Positions 1 through 8,434 are shown, numbered from the stretch's first letter. The stretch: DNA of 64,000 nt from Methylomonas fluvii (GCF_014850975.1 NZ_JACXST010000003.1:496001-560000), one strand, 5' to 3'. Notes: a model not told the origin generated them from the sequence alone. Program-made: numbers and translations.

Positions 1-739
1 AACCGGTCATGGAATAGGCTTTGGATACACCGTTTAAGACGATGGTGCGGTCATAAAAGCCGGGGTGGGCGTTGAGGATGTTGACGAACTCGCCTTTGTT
101 CCAGAGGATTAATTCGTACATGTCGTCGGTTGCGATCAACACGTCAGGAAAATCCAATAAAACGTCGCCCAGTGTTTTTAATTCTTCCAGGCTATACGCA
201 GCGCCCGTTGGGTTGGACGGACTGTTAATGACCAATAAGCGGGTTTTTGGGGTAATCGCGGCGCGCAATTGTGCCGGGGTGATCTTAAAGTTTTGCGTTT
301 GTCCGGCTTCTAAAATCACCGGGACGCCGTCGGCCAGCAGGACCATATCCGGATAGGATACCCAGTAAGGGGCAGGGATGATGACTTCGTCGCCGGGATT
401 AAGCAGCGCTTGCGCCAGGTTGAAAAAGCTTTGTTTGCCGCCGCAGGACACCAGGATTTGATTGGGCTGATAATCCAAACCGTTATCGCGCTTGAATTTG
501 GCAATGATGGCTTTTTTCAAGCCGGCCGTACCGTCCACGGCGGTGTATTTGGTAAACCCGGAGTTGATGGCTTTAATCGCGGCGGCTTTAATATGCTCCG
601 GCGTATCGAAATCCGGCTCGCCGGCACCCAGACCGATAATATCTTTGCCGGCCGCACGCATCGCGGCAGCACGGGCGGTAATAGCCAGGGTAGGGGAGGG
701 TTTGACCGCTTTTACGCGGTTAGACAGGTTAATGCTCAT
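1..739 (-). CDS. Aspartate aminotransferase, class I (C-terminus off the left edge)
   Basis: A PLP-dependent class I aminotransferase that moves an amino group between aspartate and 2-oxoglutarate in the cytoplasm. The 246 codons present start at ATG 739 (MSINLSNRVKAV) and show the family motifs GLGAGEPDFDTPEHI near the N-terminus, SPSNPTGA in the middle, and SKAYSMTG with the PLP-binding lysine at residue 240. The rest, normally about 150 residues, lies beyond the window. A TATAAT hexamer on the minus strand (774-779) lies 35 bases upstream of the start and may be the -10 element. The family is certain. The exact substrate (aspartate or another amino acid) is inferred from overall similarity to the AspC/AatA type. 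Confidence 0.9.
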   Translation of the reverse strand, partial: MSINLSNRVKAVKPSPTLAITARAAAMRAAGKDIIGLGAGEPDFDTPEHIKAAAIKAINSGFTKYTAVDGTAGLKKAIIAKFKRDNGLDYQPNQILVSCGGKQSFFNLAQALLNPGDEVIIPAPYWVSYPDMVLLADGVPVILEAGQTQNFKITPAQLRAAITPKTRLLVINSPSNPTGAAYSLEELKTLGDVLLDFPDVLIATDDMYELILWNKGEFVNILNAHPGFYDRTIVLNGVSKAYSMTG

Positions 740-844
740 GATGCCTCGGTCGAAATTAACTCAAATGGTCGCTATTATACGGCATAACGCTAAAATCGCC
801 TTATTCCTGAAACGATCTGCTGGTTATTAAATAGGGGAAAAACA

Positions 845-2284
845 TCAATTCGAAAATTTTAAGCGTCGATCTTCCGCATAGGCTGCTAACTCGTTCAGTA
901 TCCCTTGATTTGCATTTGGCTCGTCCCGCAGTAGCTTAATTTTCGCGGTGAATTGCTCCAGCGTTAGCCCGCCAGTCGTCAGTGTGCCATTTAGTTTGTC
1001 GCGACAATATTGCTGCCAGAGTTGGCCGTCTTCCCTGGATAGGGTATGCGGATAATTCCGGGCACGGTAGCGAAACAGCATTTCCTGCAAACGGACATCA
1101 TCGAAATCGGCAACAAGCTCGGATAGTTTCTCTGGCTTGGTTTGCCTAATCCGCGTCATGATGGCTTTATCGCTGTTGCTGAAAAATCCGCCGCTGTAAA
1201 TCATCAAATCAGGATCGTTAGGTGAGTCTTGATATTGCCGGGTAAAGACTTGCGACAGCTTTTCCGCTAAAGACGGCGCAGTCTGAATCTGCTGCAAATT
1301 TGCTTCGCATCTGCCTAAATCCAGTTGCAGCCGTTCAGCATCGGCCGGGCGTATCACTGACAAAGGCGCCAATACGGGGGCTTTGTTGATATGTACGGTT
1401 TTTAAGGGGATTCTGGCAATGCCTTCCGGCAGTGATTCGGTGGCAACAAACAGCCGTTGCTGAATTTCTTCCGCGCTTAACTCAAGTAAAGGCGCCGGAT
1501 CGACGGAAAGATCGTAAACGATAACTTCGTTGTTATTGCTTGGATGCTGCGCTAACGGCAGAATCACGGCCAGGCTATTATTCCGAGCCGAAAAACGGCC
1601 GGATACATGAATTAAGGGCTTAAAGCTACCCAGTTGTAATAGGTTTAGCGCAGTGTTTTTATAACGATTGTTCAATAAATAATTGAATAGTTTTGGCTGC
1701 CGCTCCCTGATTAATTTAGCCATTGCGATGGTTGCATACACATCCGATAACGCATCATGGGCAGCTTCATGGGCGATACCGTTGACCTTGGTGAGTTCTT
1801 CCAATTTAAAGCTGGCGAGACCGTCGGCATTAACCGGCCACTCGATGCCTTCAGGCCTCAAGGCTTTGGCGGCGCGCACCACATCGATAATATCCCAGCG
1901 CGAGTTGCCGTTTTGCCATTCGCGCGCATAGGGATCGTAAAAATTACGGTAAAGCAGGTTGCGGGTGACTTCATCGTCGAAACGGATGCTGTTGTAACCG
2001 ACGCCGCAGGTACCGGGTTCGGCGAGTTGCTGATTGATAATGGCGGCAAACTCCGCTTCGCAAACGCCTCTTGCGGCGGCCAATTGCGGGGTGATACCGG
2101 TAATCAGGCAGGCTTCGGGGTGTGGCAAGTAATCGTCGGCGGGCTGGCAGTAGGCCATGACGGGCTCGCCGATGATGTTGAAATCCACGTCGGTGCGGAT
2201 GCCGGCAAATTGACTGGGCCGGTCGCGTTGCGGATCGATGCCGAAGGTTTCGTAATCGTGCCAAAAAAAAGTTGCTGTAGTCAT
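845..2284 (-). CDS. sbcB: Exodeoxyribonuclease I
   Basis: A 3'-5' single-strand DNA exonuclease acting in mismatch repair and recombination. From ATG 2284 the protein has 479 residues, the usual length. It shows the DEDD-type exonuclease motif HDYETFG with the acidic pair D10 and E12, then RPSQFAGIRTD, ADDYLPHP and TGITP as in E. coli ExoI, and a late HDALSD motif supplying His and Asp. An alternative ATG at 2332 would add 16 residues unlike the family, so 2284 was chosen, although neither start has a clear Shine-Dalgarno sequence. The gene is divergent from the MxaD-like gene to its right. Confidence 0.93.
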   Translation of the reverse strand: MTTATFFWHDYETFGIDPQRDRPSQFAGIRTDVDFNIIGEPVMAYCQPADDYLPHPEACLITGITPQLAAARGVCEAEFAAIINQQLAEPGTCGVGYNSIRFDDEVTRNLLYRNFYDPYAREWQNGNSRWDIIDVVRAAKALRPEGIEWPVNADGLASFKLEELTKVNGIAHEAAHDALSDVYATIAMAKLIRERQPKLFNYLLNNRYKNTALNLLQLGSFKPLIHVSGRFSARNNSLAVILPLAQHPSNNNEVIVYDLSVDPAPLLELSAEEIQQRLFVATESLPEGIARIPLKTVHINKAPVLAPLSVIRPADAERLQLDLGRCEANLQQIQTAPSLAEKLSQVFTRQYQDSPNDPDLMIYSGGFFSNSDKAIMTRIRQTKPEKLSELVADFDDVRLQEMLFRYRARNYPHTLSREDGQLWQQYCRDKLNGTLTTGGLTLEQFTAKIKLLRDEPNANQGILNELAAYAEDRRLKFSN

Positions 2285-2410
2285 TAAATACGCGCGGGTA
2301 GGGGGCAGAGTCGGGAAAATTTCCGCAAACATGCTTTTGCGAATACTTGCGGACAGATTTTATTTTATAATCGCCCGCTCCATTTTATGTGTCCATCATA
2401 GGAAAGTGTT

Positions 2411-3004
2411 ATGAAAAAAACCTCGTTGCTCGTTTCAACCGTTTTATTTTTGTTTGCCGGTTTTGCCCATGCTCATGGTCCGGTCAGAGCAAAAATGACA
2501 GCCACCATCACTGTTGATGCCCCAGCGGCCAAAGTGTGGGATTTGATCAAGAACTACGATGATATGTCTTGGCACCCAGGCATTAAAAGCGTGAAAGGCG
2601 ACGGCACCAATAATAAAGGCGCTATCCGCGTGTTGACTTTGGCGAACGGTACCATCACTGAAGAATTAAAAGCCTATGATGCCGCTAAATTCTCTTACAA
2701 ATACAAAATCACCGATATGAGCTCAACCGGCACCATTAAACACGCCGGTCAAGACGAGCCGCTGCCAGTATTGCCAGTGGGTAACTATGCGGCAGAATTG
2801 TCCGTGAACGATAAGGGCGGAAAAGCCGAAATCGAGTGGGTGGCCACTTACTACCGTGCCTATGTTAACAACAACCCACCAGCCGAGTTGAACGAAGAAA
2901 CTGCCGATAAAGCGGTTAGCAATGTTTTGAAAACCGGTCTGGAAGCGATTGCTAAAAAAGTAGGCTCAGGTTCCGCCGCGGTTGAGATCGACATTAAACG
3001 CTAG
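2411..3004 (+). CDS. MxaD-like periplasmic SRPBCC protein
   Basis: A 197-residue exported protein. Residues 1-21 form a clear signal peptide ending in AHA, and the rest resembles the SRPBCC (START-like) ligand-binding fold of the MxaD family (DAPAAKVWDLIKNYDDMSWHP). MxaD proteins occur with methanol dehydrogenase genes and are thought to help electron transfer between the dehydrogenase and its cytochrome; that role here is inference, because no dehydrogenase gene is in the window. AGGAAAG precedes the ATG, and a TATAAT at 2366-2371 may be the -10 box. The beta-propeller gene follows after 68 bases, and the two are probably related in function. Confidence 0.8.
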   Translation: MKKTSLLVSTVLFLFAGFAHAHGPVRAKMTATITVDAPAAKVWDLIKNYDDMSWHPGIKSVKGDGTNNKGAIRVLTLANGTITEELKAYDAAKFSYKYKITDMSSTGTIKHAGQDEPLPVLPVGNYAAELSVNDKGGKAEIEWVATYYRAYVNNNPPAELNEETADKAVSNVLKTGLEAIAKKVGSGSAAVEIDIKR

Positions 3005-3017
3005 GCTGTTGTTATCA

Positions 3018-3044
3018 GGTTCTCGGTAATTCGCGCCGAGAACC
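3018..3044. terminator. Hairpin between the MxaD-like and beta-propeller genes
   Basis: A perfect 9-bp inverted repeat (GGTTCTCGG and CCGAGAACC) with a 9-base loop, 14 bases after the stop codon. No T-run follows, so it may instead stabilise mRNA or cause partial termination before the beta-propeller gene. Confidence 0.45.
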
Positions 3045-3072
3045 CTCGCTCCCCATTCCTGTTATTCTCACC

Positions 3073-4026
3073 ATGCGCATCAGATATTCGTTGTTGGCTT
3101 TTTCATTGTTGGGTGCATTCGCATCTGGCGTTAGCGCTGATTCGCGCGCTTTTATTACCAATCAGTTGGATAATTCGGTATCGGTTATCGATACCAAAAG
3201 CCAACAGGTCATTGAAACGATCAAAGTGGAAGGTAAGCCGGCTGGCGTTGCGCTGAATCAACCGAAGAAACAGGTATATATCAGCACCCCGGAAGGTGGC
3301 GGTTTTGCGGTTTTGGATAGCGAAAAACTCACTAAATTGACCAAGGTTAAGGTCGGTGGTGCTTCCCTGGGAATCACCGCGGACAGAAAGGGCGAGCAGG
3401 TTTTTGTCGCTGATTGGTATGAAAATTCGGTGACGGTTTTCGATACCAAAAACTTCGCGAAAATTAAGACGATTACGGTCGGCAAGTCGCCGTCCGGCAT
3501 GACCGTTAGTCCGGACAATCGCTGGCTATATGTTGCCAATCGAATCGACGATTCGATTTCGCAAATCGATTTAAACAAGCTGACTATCCGCAATACCACC
3601 AAAGTCGGCGCGCATCCGTTTGGCATAGTGGTGGACAGTCAGGGTAAGCGTTTGTACTCCGCTAACGTGGAAAGCGACAATGTGACCGTTTTGGACGCCC
3701 GCAGTCTAAAGCGTTTGGCTACCATCAAGGTTGGCGCCAGGCCGTATGCGGTTGCACTGGCTTTGAACGACAGTCTGCTGTTTGTTACTAATCAGGACGA
3801 TAGCACCGTATCGGTCGTTGATACCACCACATTTAAGCAAATTGAAGTAGTCGCAGTGGGCGACAAGCCGGAAGGCATCAGCACGCATCCGGACGACCAA
3901 AACGTCTATGTTGCCAACTGGTTTGACAATAATGTGTCTGTCATCGACGCTAAAACCCTGAAAGTGGTAAACACGATTAAAACGGGGGAGGGCTGCCGCG
4001 CTTTTGGCGAGTTCATTACGCGCTAG
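3073..4026 (+). CDS. Exported YVTN-family beta-propeller protein
   Basis: A 317-residue protein with a signal peptide (MRIRYSLLAFSLLGAF...VSA), then about seven repeats of roughly 42 residues, each with variants of NxxDNSVSVIDT, VGxxPxG and LYVAN. This is the YVTN/40-residue beta-propeller typical of the proteins found near PQQ-dependent alcohol dehydrogenase genes. The likely location is the periplasm. Its substrate or partner cannot be read from sequence. Position directly after the MxaD-like gene supports a link to C1 or alcohol oxidation, but this is inference. Confidence 0.85.
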   Translation: MRIRYSLLAFSLLGAFASGVSADSRAFITNQLDNSVSVIDTKSQQVIETIKVEGKPAGVALNQPKKQVYISTPEGGGFAVLDSEKLTKLTKVKVGGASLGITADRKGEQVFVADWYENSVTVFDTKNFAKIKTITVGKSPSGMTVSPDNRWLYVANRIDDSISQIDLNKLTIRNTTKVGAHPFGIVVDSQGKRLYSANVESDNVTVLDARSLKRLATIKVGARPYAVALALNDSLLFVTNQDDSTVSVVDTTTFKQIEVVAVGDKPEGISTHPDDQNVYVANWFDNNVSVIDAKTLKVVNTIKTGEGCRAFGEFITR

Positions 4027-4097
4027 GCGATTCGGCATTTTGATGGCCGCGCTTGTATGATAGACTGCGCGCCGTTGCTAACCTCATTGAGAAATAT

Positions 4098-4388
4098 ATG
4101 GCTGAAACCGTTGAAGATTTAACCATTAGTTACGAAGACGGCGGCGTTGAAACTGTCAAAGAACTGGACAAAAAAATCCTGAGCAAGGGCGCTTGGGCTA
4201 CGGTCATTTACCGTTATCAGGATTGGGAACCGGCTAAAAATCAATATAGCCGGGATAGATTTAGCATTCGCCGCTATCAAAAACGCAACGGCGAATATCA
4301 GCAAAAATCCAAATTCAATATTTCCAGCGAAAAACAAGCGCAAGAGTTAATCGACGCGCTACAAGGTTGGTTGGCGGAAGGCCAATAA
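4098..4388 (+). CDS. Conserved hypothetical protein, 96 residues
   Basis: A small, charged, soluble protein with no signal peptide or membrane segment. The start at ATG 4098 (MAETVEDLTISY) was preferred to an upstream in-frame ATG at 4053, because residues before 4098 overlap the spacer and look non-coding. The sequence has an alternating strand-like pattern (WATVIYRYQDW, RFSIRRYQKRNGEYQQKSKFNIS) and a helical C-terminus (AQELIDALQGWL). I do not recognise a named domain. It converges on feoC, with a shared hairpin between them. Confidence 0.65.
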   Translation: MAETVEDLTISYEDGGVETVKELDKKILSKGAWATVIYRYQDWEPAKNQYSRDRFSIRRYQKRNGEYQQKSKFNISSEKQAQELIDALQGWLAEGQ

Positions 4389-4400
4389 ACCAATTCAGTT

Positions 4401-4427
4401 TAGCGAGGCGTTTAATAAGCCTCGCTA
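4401..4427. terminator. Bidirectional terminator between the small protein gene and feoC
   Basis: A perfect 9-bp inverted repeat (TAGCGAGGC and GCCTCGCTA) with a 9-base A/T-rich loop, in the 41-base gap between two convergent genes. Position and symmetry fit a shared terminator, though the T-tracts are weak. Confidence 0.6.
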
Positions 4428-4429
4428 CG

Positions 4430-4651
4430 CTAATCCACCCATTCATAGATCTCTGTCAAAGTCGGATCGCATTTGCAGCAACTGGTGCCGCAGGAAGCAC
4501 CGACAGGACTCAGTCGCACCTTGCCTTTGTTGATCCACTTGCCGAGCATGCCGCGCAAGGCATCGGCATCCATATGAAAATGCAAAACAAGATCGCTCAA
4601 GGTCACCCGACGTTTTTCCTGCAAATAGCTGCGTAAGTCGGACAATATCAT
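4430..4651 (-). CDS. feoC: FeoC-like [Fe-S]-dependent regulator of ferrous iron transport
   Basis: A 73-residue winged-helix protein (MILSDLRSYLQ...). Its C-terminal wing carries a cysteine cluster, ASCGTSCCKCD, that would hold an Fe-S cluster or iron in FeoC proteins. FeoC is proposed to regulate FeoB activity or stability, or feo transcription. The ATG at 4651 overlaps the feoB stop by ATGA, so it is translationally coupled and the last gene of feoABC. Confidence 0.85.
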   Translation of the reverse strand: MILSDLRSYLQEKRRVTLSDLVLHFHMDADALRGMLGKWINKGKVRLSPVGASCGTSCCKCDPTLTEIYEWVD

Positions 4652-6963
4652 TGCGGGACTCCACTGGTTTGGCGCACGCCGTAAAATCGCAACAGGAATA
4701 GCACTCCAGCAAAGATAAGCGTTAGTGCCAGTATCCAACCGATGGCTGAATGGGGGTGCTGGGCATAAGTCATGCCTTGGTAGAAGAGGGTGGCGGTCAA
4801 GTAAGCCACAAAAGTAGTCCAGCACACCACGAATAAAGCCCAACTGCCGTTGGTTTCTTTATAGATTGCCGCTGTGGCGGCTACGCAGGGTGCATAAAGC
4901 AAGATGAATAACAAATAGGCAAACGCACCGATTTGGCCGTCGAAATGCGCTTGCATGACCCCGAATGTATCGAGTTTGACTTGTTGCTGTTCCGCTGCCG
5001 TAGCCTGATCGGATACATTCGCTATGCCTAATCCCAACGGATCCAGAAGTTTGTCGGCGATTGCCATTAGGTTGTCCGGTACCGTTTGACAAGCCTTTAA
5101 CAAGGCTTGCTGTAAATCAAAGCTTTTTTCTTCTTCGTCATGATCGGAAACAGCCATTTGGCTGTACAACGCATCCAAAGTGCCGACTACGGCCTCTTTA
5201 GCTAACACGCCGGTAAAAATGCCGACAGTTGCGGGCCAGTTATCGTGGGCGATGCCCATAGGCTGGAATACCGGTGTCAATGTACGGCCGATTTCGCTTA
5301 GTACCGATTTATCGCTATTTTCTTGGCCGAAACTGCCGTCCGTACCCAAAGAATTCAATACATTCAACACCAGCACCATGGGCACGATGACTTTGCCGGC
5401 GTTGAAGATAAAGGTTTTTAAGCGCTCCCAGGTTTTGGTGTAGACGCCTTGCAAAGTGGGCAAATGATAAGCGGGGAGTTCCATCAAAAAAGGTGTAGGG
5501 TTGCCGCGCAGCAGGGTGTGGCGCATGATTAAACCCGTCAACACCGCCACTACAATCCCGAATAAATACAAACCAAACACCAGATTCTGGCCGCCGACAG
5601 GGAAGAAAGCTGCGGCAAACAAGGCGTAAACGGGTAGGCGAGCACCGCAGGACATAAACGGATTCATCAGGTTGGTCAATACCCGGTCGCGCTGATTGTC
5701 CAGCGTCCGGGTAGCGATAATCGCGGGCACATTGCAGCCGAAACCGACGATCATCGGCACAAAAGACTTGCCGGGGAGGCCGATGATGCACATGAACCGG
5801 TCCATTACAAATGCAGCTCTGGACATGTAGCCGGAATCTTCCAGCATCGATAAAAATATGAATAAAAAGCCGACGATGGGAATAAAGGTAGACACCACTT
5901 GAATACCGCCGCCGATGCCGCTGCTGATCAACACCACCAGCCAGGCCGGCCAATTCATGCCGGTTAACAGTTCGCTTAAACCGTCCACCAGCAACGCGCC
6001 GACCGCTTTGTCGAAAAAGTCGACGAAAGCACTGCCGATGTTGATGGTAAACATGAACATGGCATACATCACCAACAAGAAAATCGGAATACCCAAAAAT
6101 CGATTTAAAACCACACTGTCAATCTTATCGGTGGTGCTGCGGGAGACCTCGTTGAGCTTGCAGACACTGGCTTGCACGAGTTGGTTAACCAAACCATAGC
6201 GGGCGTCGGCGGCGAGTATATCGATTTCGTCTTGGGTTTGCGCTTCGATGTCCGCACGCAATTGCTCGGCAGCTTTTTGCAGTTCAGGGCCGGCAAGCTG
6301 CTTTGCCAAAGTGTCGTTTTCAAGCAAGCGTAAGGCAAGCCAGCGGCGGTCACAAACTGAATCGACAGATTGCCGCGCCAATTGAGGCTGTAATTGACTG
6401 ACAGCTTGTTCTATAGCTGGATGGTAATTGACTTGTAATGCGGGAATGGGCTTGCTGAGGCAGGCTTTATTGATCACATCGCGCAATTCCTTAATACCGG
6501 CACCCGTTGCCGCGGTGACCGGCACAACCGGGCAAGCCATTTGCTTGGCAAGCAGTTCAATATCGATTTTGATGCCGCGTTTCTTTACCGCATCCATCAT
6601 GTTCAGGACCAAAATCATCGGCACCCGCATTTCTATCAGCTGCGAGGTCAGGTAAAGATTTCGTTCTATATTGGAAGCATCGACAATATTGATGATTAAA
6701 TCGGCTTGGCGGGAAGCGACGTAATCGCGCGCGACTTTTTCGTCCAGGGAGACACTGTCGTCATCGGCTTCTAGGGAATAAGTGCCGGGTAGATCGACCA
6801 GACTTATCTGTTTGCCTTGGTGCGCGTATTCGCCGGTTTTTTGTTCAACAGTCACGCCAGGCCAATTGCCGACGTGTTGTTTGGAGCCGGTCAGGGCATT
6901 GAACAGTGTGGTTTTTCCGCAATTTGGGTTACCAACCACGCCAACAGTAAAATCCATACTCAT
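4648..6963 (-). CDS. feoB: Ferrous iron transport protein B
   Basis: The inner-membrane Fe(II) transporter with an N-terminal GTPase domain. It has 771 residues, the normal length. G-protein motifs are GNPNCGKT (11-18), DLPGTYSL (G3) and NMMD (G4). The membrane part has two Gate regions with the expected GFGCNVPAI segment after GLPGKSFVPMIVG, and about ten hydrophobic helices. The start at 6963 gives ATGA overlap with feoA; a second ATG two codons later (MDFTVGVV) is possible. The ATGA overlaps at both ends show one feoA-feoB-feoC operon. Confidence 0.96.
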   Translation of the reverse strand: MSMDFTVGVVGNPNCGKTTLFNALTGSKQHVGNWPGVTVEQKTGEYAHQGKQISLVDLPGTYSLEADDDSVSLDEKVARDYVASRQADLIINIVDASNIERNLYLTSQLIEMRVPMILVLNMMDAVKKRGIKIDIELLAKQMACPVVPVTAATGAGIKELRDVINKACLSKPIPALQVNYHPAIEQAVSQLQPQLARQSVDSVCDRRWLALRLLENDTLAKQLAGPELQKAAEQLRADIEAQTQDEIDILAADARYGLVNQLVQASVCKLNEVSRSTTDKIDSVVLNRFLGIPIFLLVMYAMFMFTINIGSAFVDFFDKAVGALLVDGLSELLTGMNWPAWLVVLISSGIGGGIQVVSTFIPIVGFLFIFLSMLEDSGYMSRAAFVMDRFMCIIGLPGKSFVPMIVGFGCNVPAIIATRTLDNQRDRVLTNLMNPFMSCGARLPVYALFAAAFFPVGGQNLVFGLYLFGIVVAVLTGLIMRHTLLRGNPTPFLMELPAYHLPTLQGVYTKTWERLKTFIFNAGKVIVPMVLVLNVLNSLGTDGSFGQENSDKSVLSEIGRTLTPVFQPMGIAHDNWPATVGIFTGVLAKEAVVGTLDALYSQMAVSDHDEEEKSFDLQQALLKACQTVPDNLMAIADKLLDPLGLGIANVSDQATAAEQQQVKLDTFGVMQAHFDGQIGAFAYLLFILLYAPCVAATAAIYKETNGSWALFVVCWTTFVAYLTATLFYQGMTYAQHPHSAIGWILALTLIFAGVLFLLRFYGVRQTSGVPQ

Positions 6964-7193
6964 ACTTTTTCTATAAGTAAGACCGAGGCTTCGTTTTTAC
7001 GCAGCGACAATGAAAAACCGCGAATTTTGATTTCAACCGGATCGCCCATCGGTGCAAATCGCGTAATAGTAAATTCGGTGCCTGGCGTTAAACCCATGGC
7101 CAACAACTTCTTGCGATAGACGCCACCCGATTGATCGAATCCAACTATACGGCCTGTATCGCCAGTCGCCAGCGTTTTAAGATATGTCGACAT
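6960..7193 (-). CDS. feoA: Ferrous iron transport protein A
   Basis: A 77-residue cytoplasmic SH3-like protein required for FeoB function. Family signatures are LATGDTGRIVGF near the start, LLAMGLTPGTEFTI in the middle, and a basic EIKIRGFSLSLRKNEA near the end. It is the first gene of the operon and overlaps feoB by 4 bases. The upstream spacer contains a probable Fur box. Confidence 0.93.
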   Translation of the reverse strand: MSTYLKTLATGDTGRIVGFDQSGGVYRKKLLAMGLTPGTEFTITRFAPMGDPVEIKIRGFSLSLRKNEASVLLIEKV

Positions 7194-7203
7194 GCAAGCT
7201 AAT

Positions 7204-7218
7204 TAATAATTGTTCTCA
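7204..7218 (-). promoter_or_regulatory. Probable Fur box upstream of feoA
   Basis: Read on the minus strand the 15-mer is TGAGAACAATTATTA, matching 11 of 14 fixed positions of the 7-1-7 Fur consensus TGATAAT-N-ATTATCA. It lies 10-25 bases upstream of the feoA start, where it could block transcription when Fur is loaded with Fe(II). By-eye match only. Confidence 0.55.
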
Positions 7219-7265
7219 TTAAGTTGCAATATAGCACATCATCCTAAAGGGATGACAGCATTACT

Positions 7266-7640
7266 TTACGGAATAGTTATAGCTAATAATAAATTCGCAT
7301 AATGTATATTATCGACCGTTTGCACCCTGTAAAAATCGCCACCATTCAACGATAACCCAGCCACTAGCACCCACCCAGCGGCAACGCTTAAACGCTTTGC
7401 TAGCGCACTCCACGCGCCTTTTGTCTCTCCTTCGCTTCTTGCCATTGCCGCTGCTAATAGCAACTCTCCACGGTCAACGCCTAACAGGTCTGCCATTTTT
7501 ATGGCAGTTTCGTCTGATATTTGACCTCTTCTTCTTCCTGACGAAATCGTTACCTTGTTAATTCCAAGGTTTTTTGCGGCCGCATAGTCACTTCCGCACT
7601 TATCTTTTAATTCGTCGAAATACTCATTTATCGTTTTCAT
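7266..7640 (-). CDS. Phage regulator-like protein (helix-turn-helix), 3' end crosses the left att site
   Basis: A 124-residue protein starting at ATG 7640 (MKTINEYFDELKDK). Residues about 10-60 look like an HTH of phage repressor type (DYAAAKNLGINKVTISSGRRRGQISDETAIKMADLLGV), resembling the phage-related DUF3693 family. The second half has a short hydrophobic segment (VAAGWVLVAGLSL). It probably controls the prophage; that is inference. Its last codons run through the left dif-like repeat (7292-7319), and the final eight residues (LLLAITIP) are encoded by host DNA outside the element. In the circular phage the reading frame would instead continue into phage sequence. Confidence 0.7.
   Translation of the reverse strand: MKTINEYFDELKDKCGSDYAAAKNLGINKVTISSGRRRGQISDETAIKMADLLGVDRGELLLAAAMARSEGETKGAWSALAKRLSVAAGWVLVAGLSLNGGDFYRVQTVDNIHYANLLLAITIP
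7292..7319. repeat. Left attachment site of the prophage (half dif)
   Basis: XerC-type arm AATTCGCATAA (7292-7302), centre TGTATA (7303-7308), then TTATCGACCGT, which matches a XerD arm only in its first four bases. The 19-mer from 7294 to 7312 is repeated exactly at 14628-14646. This is what remains on the left after XerC-mediated insertion of a phage att into dif: host XerC arm plus phage right half. Confidence 0.85.
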
Positions 7641-7642
7641 TT

Positions 7643-7852
7643 CTATTTTCCGAATATTAGTTTTATCAAAACTATTGTTATTGCCACTATCACGGCGTTG
7701 CCCGCAAGCCTTCCAATCCACCAAGCAATTGTTTTTTTAGGCTCTTGTTTTTTAAGCATTTCCGGGTTCCATATTTGCCCCGTAACTTTTTGTTTTTTTT
7801 CGCCTTTCTCTCCAATCGCCTTTTGATACCAGTCTCTATCTTGTAGTCCCAT
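7643..7852 (-). CDS. Small phage membrane protein of unknown function
   Basis: A 69-residue protein with a charged N-terminus (GLQDRDWYQKAIGEK), a lysine-rich middle, and one C-terminal transmembrane helix (NAVIVAITIVLIKLIFG). AAGGGGTAAG just before ATG 7852 is a good ribosome binding site. It lies 2 bases upstream of the regulator gene and is probably cotranscribed with it, divergent from the replication and structural genes. The RDWYQKA segment recalls J-domain-like or phage small proteins, but I cannot assign a function. Confidence 0.6.
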   Translation of the reverse strand: MGLQDRDWYQKAIGEKGEKKQKVTGQIWNPEMLKKQEPKKTIAWWIGRLAGNAVIVAITIVLIKLIFGK

Positions 7853-7972
7853 TTCTTACCCCTTGGTTTGCATGTTGCAAACTTTATGCTTGACAACCCT
7901 TCGTTTCAATAGATAGCATTTTGCACACCGTATGCATTGCGCATACCATCACAAAACATAGAGGCGAAGGCT

Positions 7973-8200
7973 ATGAACTTAAAACTGCATTCCAGATTTT
8001 CCAGATTTTCACAACGTCACCCGCGCATGTTTCGCGTTTTACGCCGTGAACTTCACTCTGTTTCCCGTGTACAGCTCCCCATCCGCGTCATCTGGGGCTT
8101 CGCTTTATACCTCCCAAACTCGGCGCACCTTCGCCGCCGCGCTGCTGCCGTGAAACCAGAGCAGTTCGGCCCCCAATATCCGTTTGTAGTCGGTGCCTAA
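7973..8200 (+). CDS. Small basic phage protein, unknown
   Basis: 75 residues, very arginine- and histidine-rich (SRFSRFSQRHPRMFRVLRREL), with one mildly hydrophobic stretch (VIWGFALYL). GAGGCGAAGG before the ATG is a usable ribosome binding site. As the first rightward gene of the prophage it sits where early or regulatory genes are found in inoviruses. No known domain recognised; coding status rests on the ribosome binding site and tight packing. Confidence 0.5.
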   Translation: MNLKLHSRFSRFSQRHPRMFRVLRRELHSVSRVQLPIRVIWGFALYLPNSAHLRRRAAAVKPEQFGPQYPFVVGA

Positions 8201-8201
8201 C

Positions 8202-8432
8202 ATGCGCCGCCCAACGATTCAGGAACTAGCCGCCGCGACTATCGCCGCCGCTGAAAAATCGCGCCGTATGGCTTTGGGCATTTGGTCGCCCAACATCATC
8301 GAAGAGCGTTTGGAAGGTTGCCTGGAAATGGCAGCTCACCAAGACGGTGCAGAAAACCAAGTGCGAAAGTCTAGTGACACTCGCACTTTACCGCGGAACT
8401 CCGCGGTAAATATTCAAATCGGGATGGCTTAA
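8202..8432 (+). CDS. Small phage protein, unknown
   Basis: 76 residues starting MRRPTIQELAAATIAAAEKSRRMALG, predicted helical at the N-terminus. It starts one base after the previous stop and ends two bases before the rep start, so the three genes are tightly packed. A GTG three codons upstream (8193) would overlap the previous gene. No domain recognised. It may regulate replication by analogy with the small genes before rep in other filamentous phages; this is a guess. Confidence 0.5.
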   Translation: MRRPTIQELAAATIAAAEKSRRMALGIWSPNIIEERLEGCLEMAAHQDGAENQVRKSSDTRTLPRNSAVNIQIGMA

Positions 8433-8434
8433 TC

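Noticed and set aside
410-787. Rightward ORFs opposite the aminotransferase gene
   Set aside because: The minus strand encodes a clear aminotransferase here; the rightward ORFs lie antisense to it and have no domain.
1757-2287. 176-residue rightward ORF in exonuclease I
   Set aside because: It is antisense to sbcB and shows no recognisable protein.
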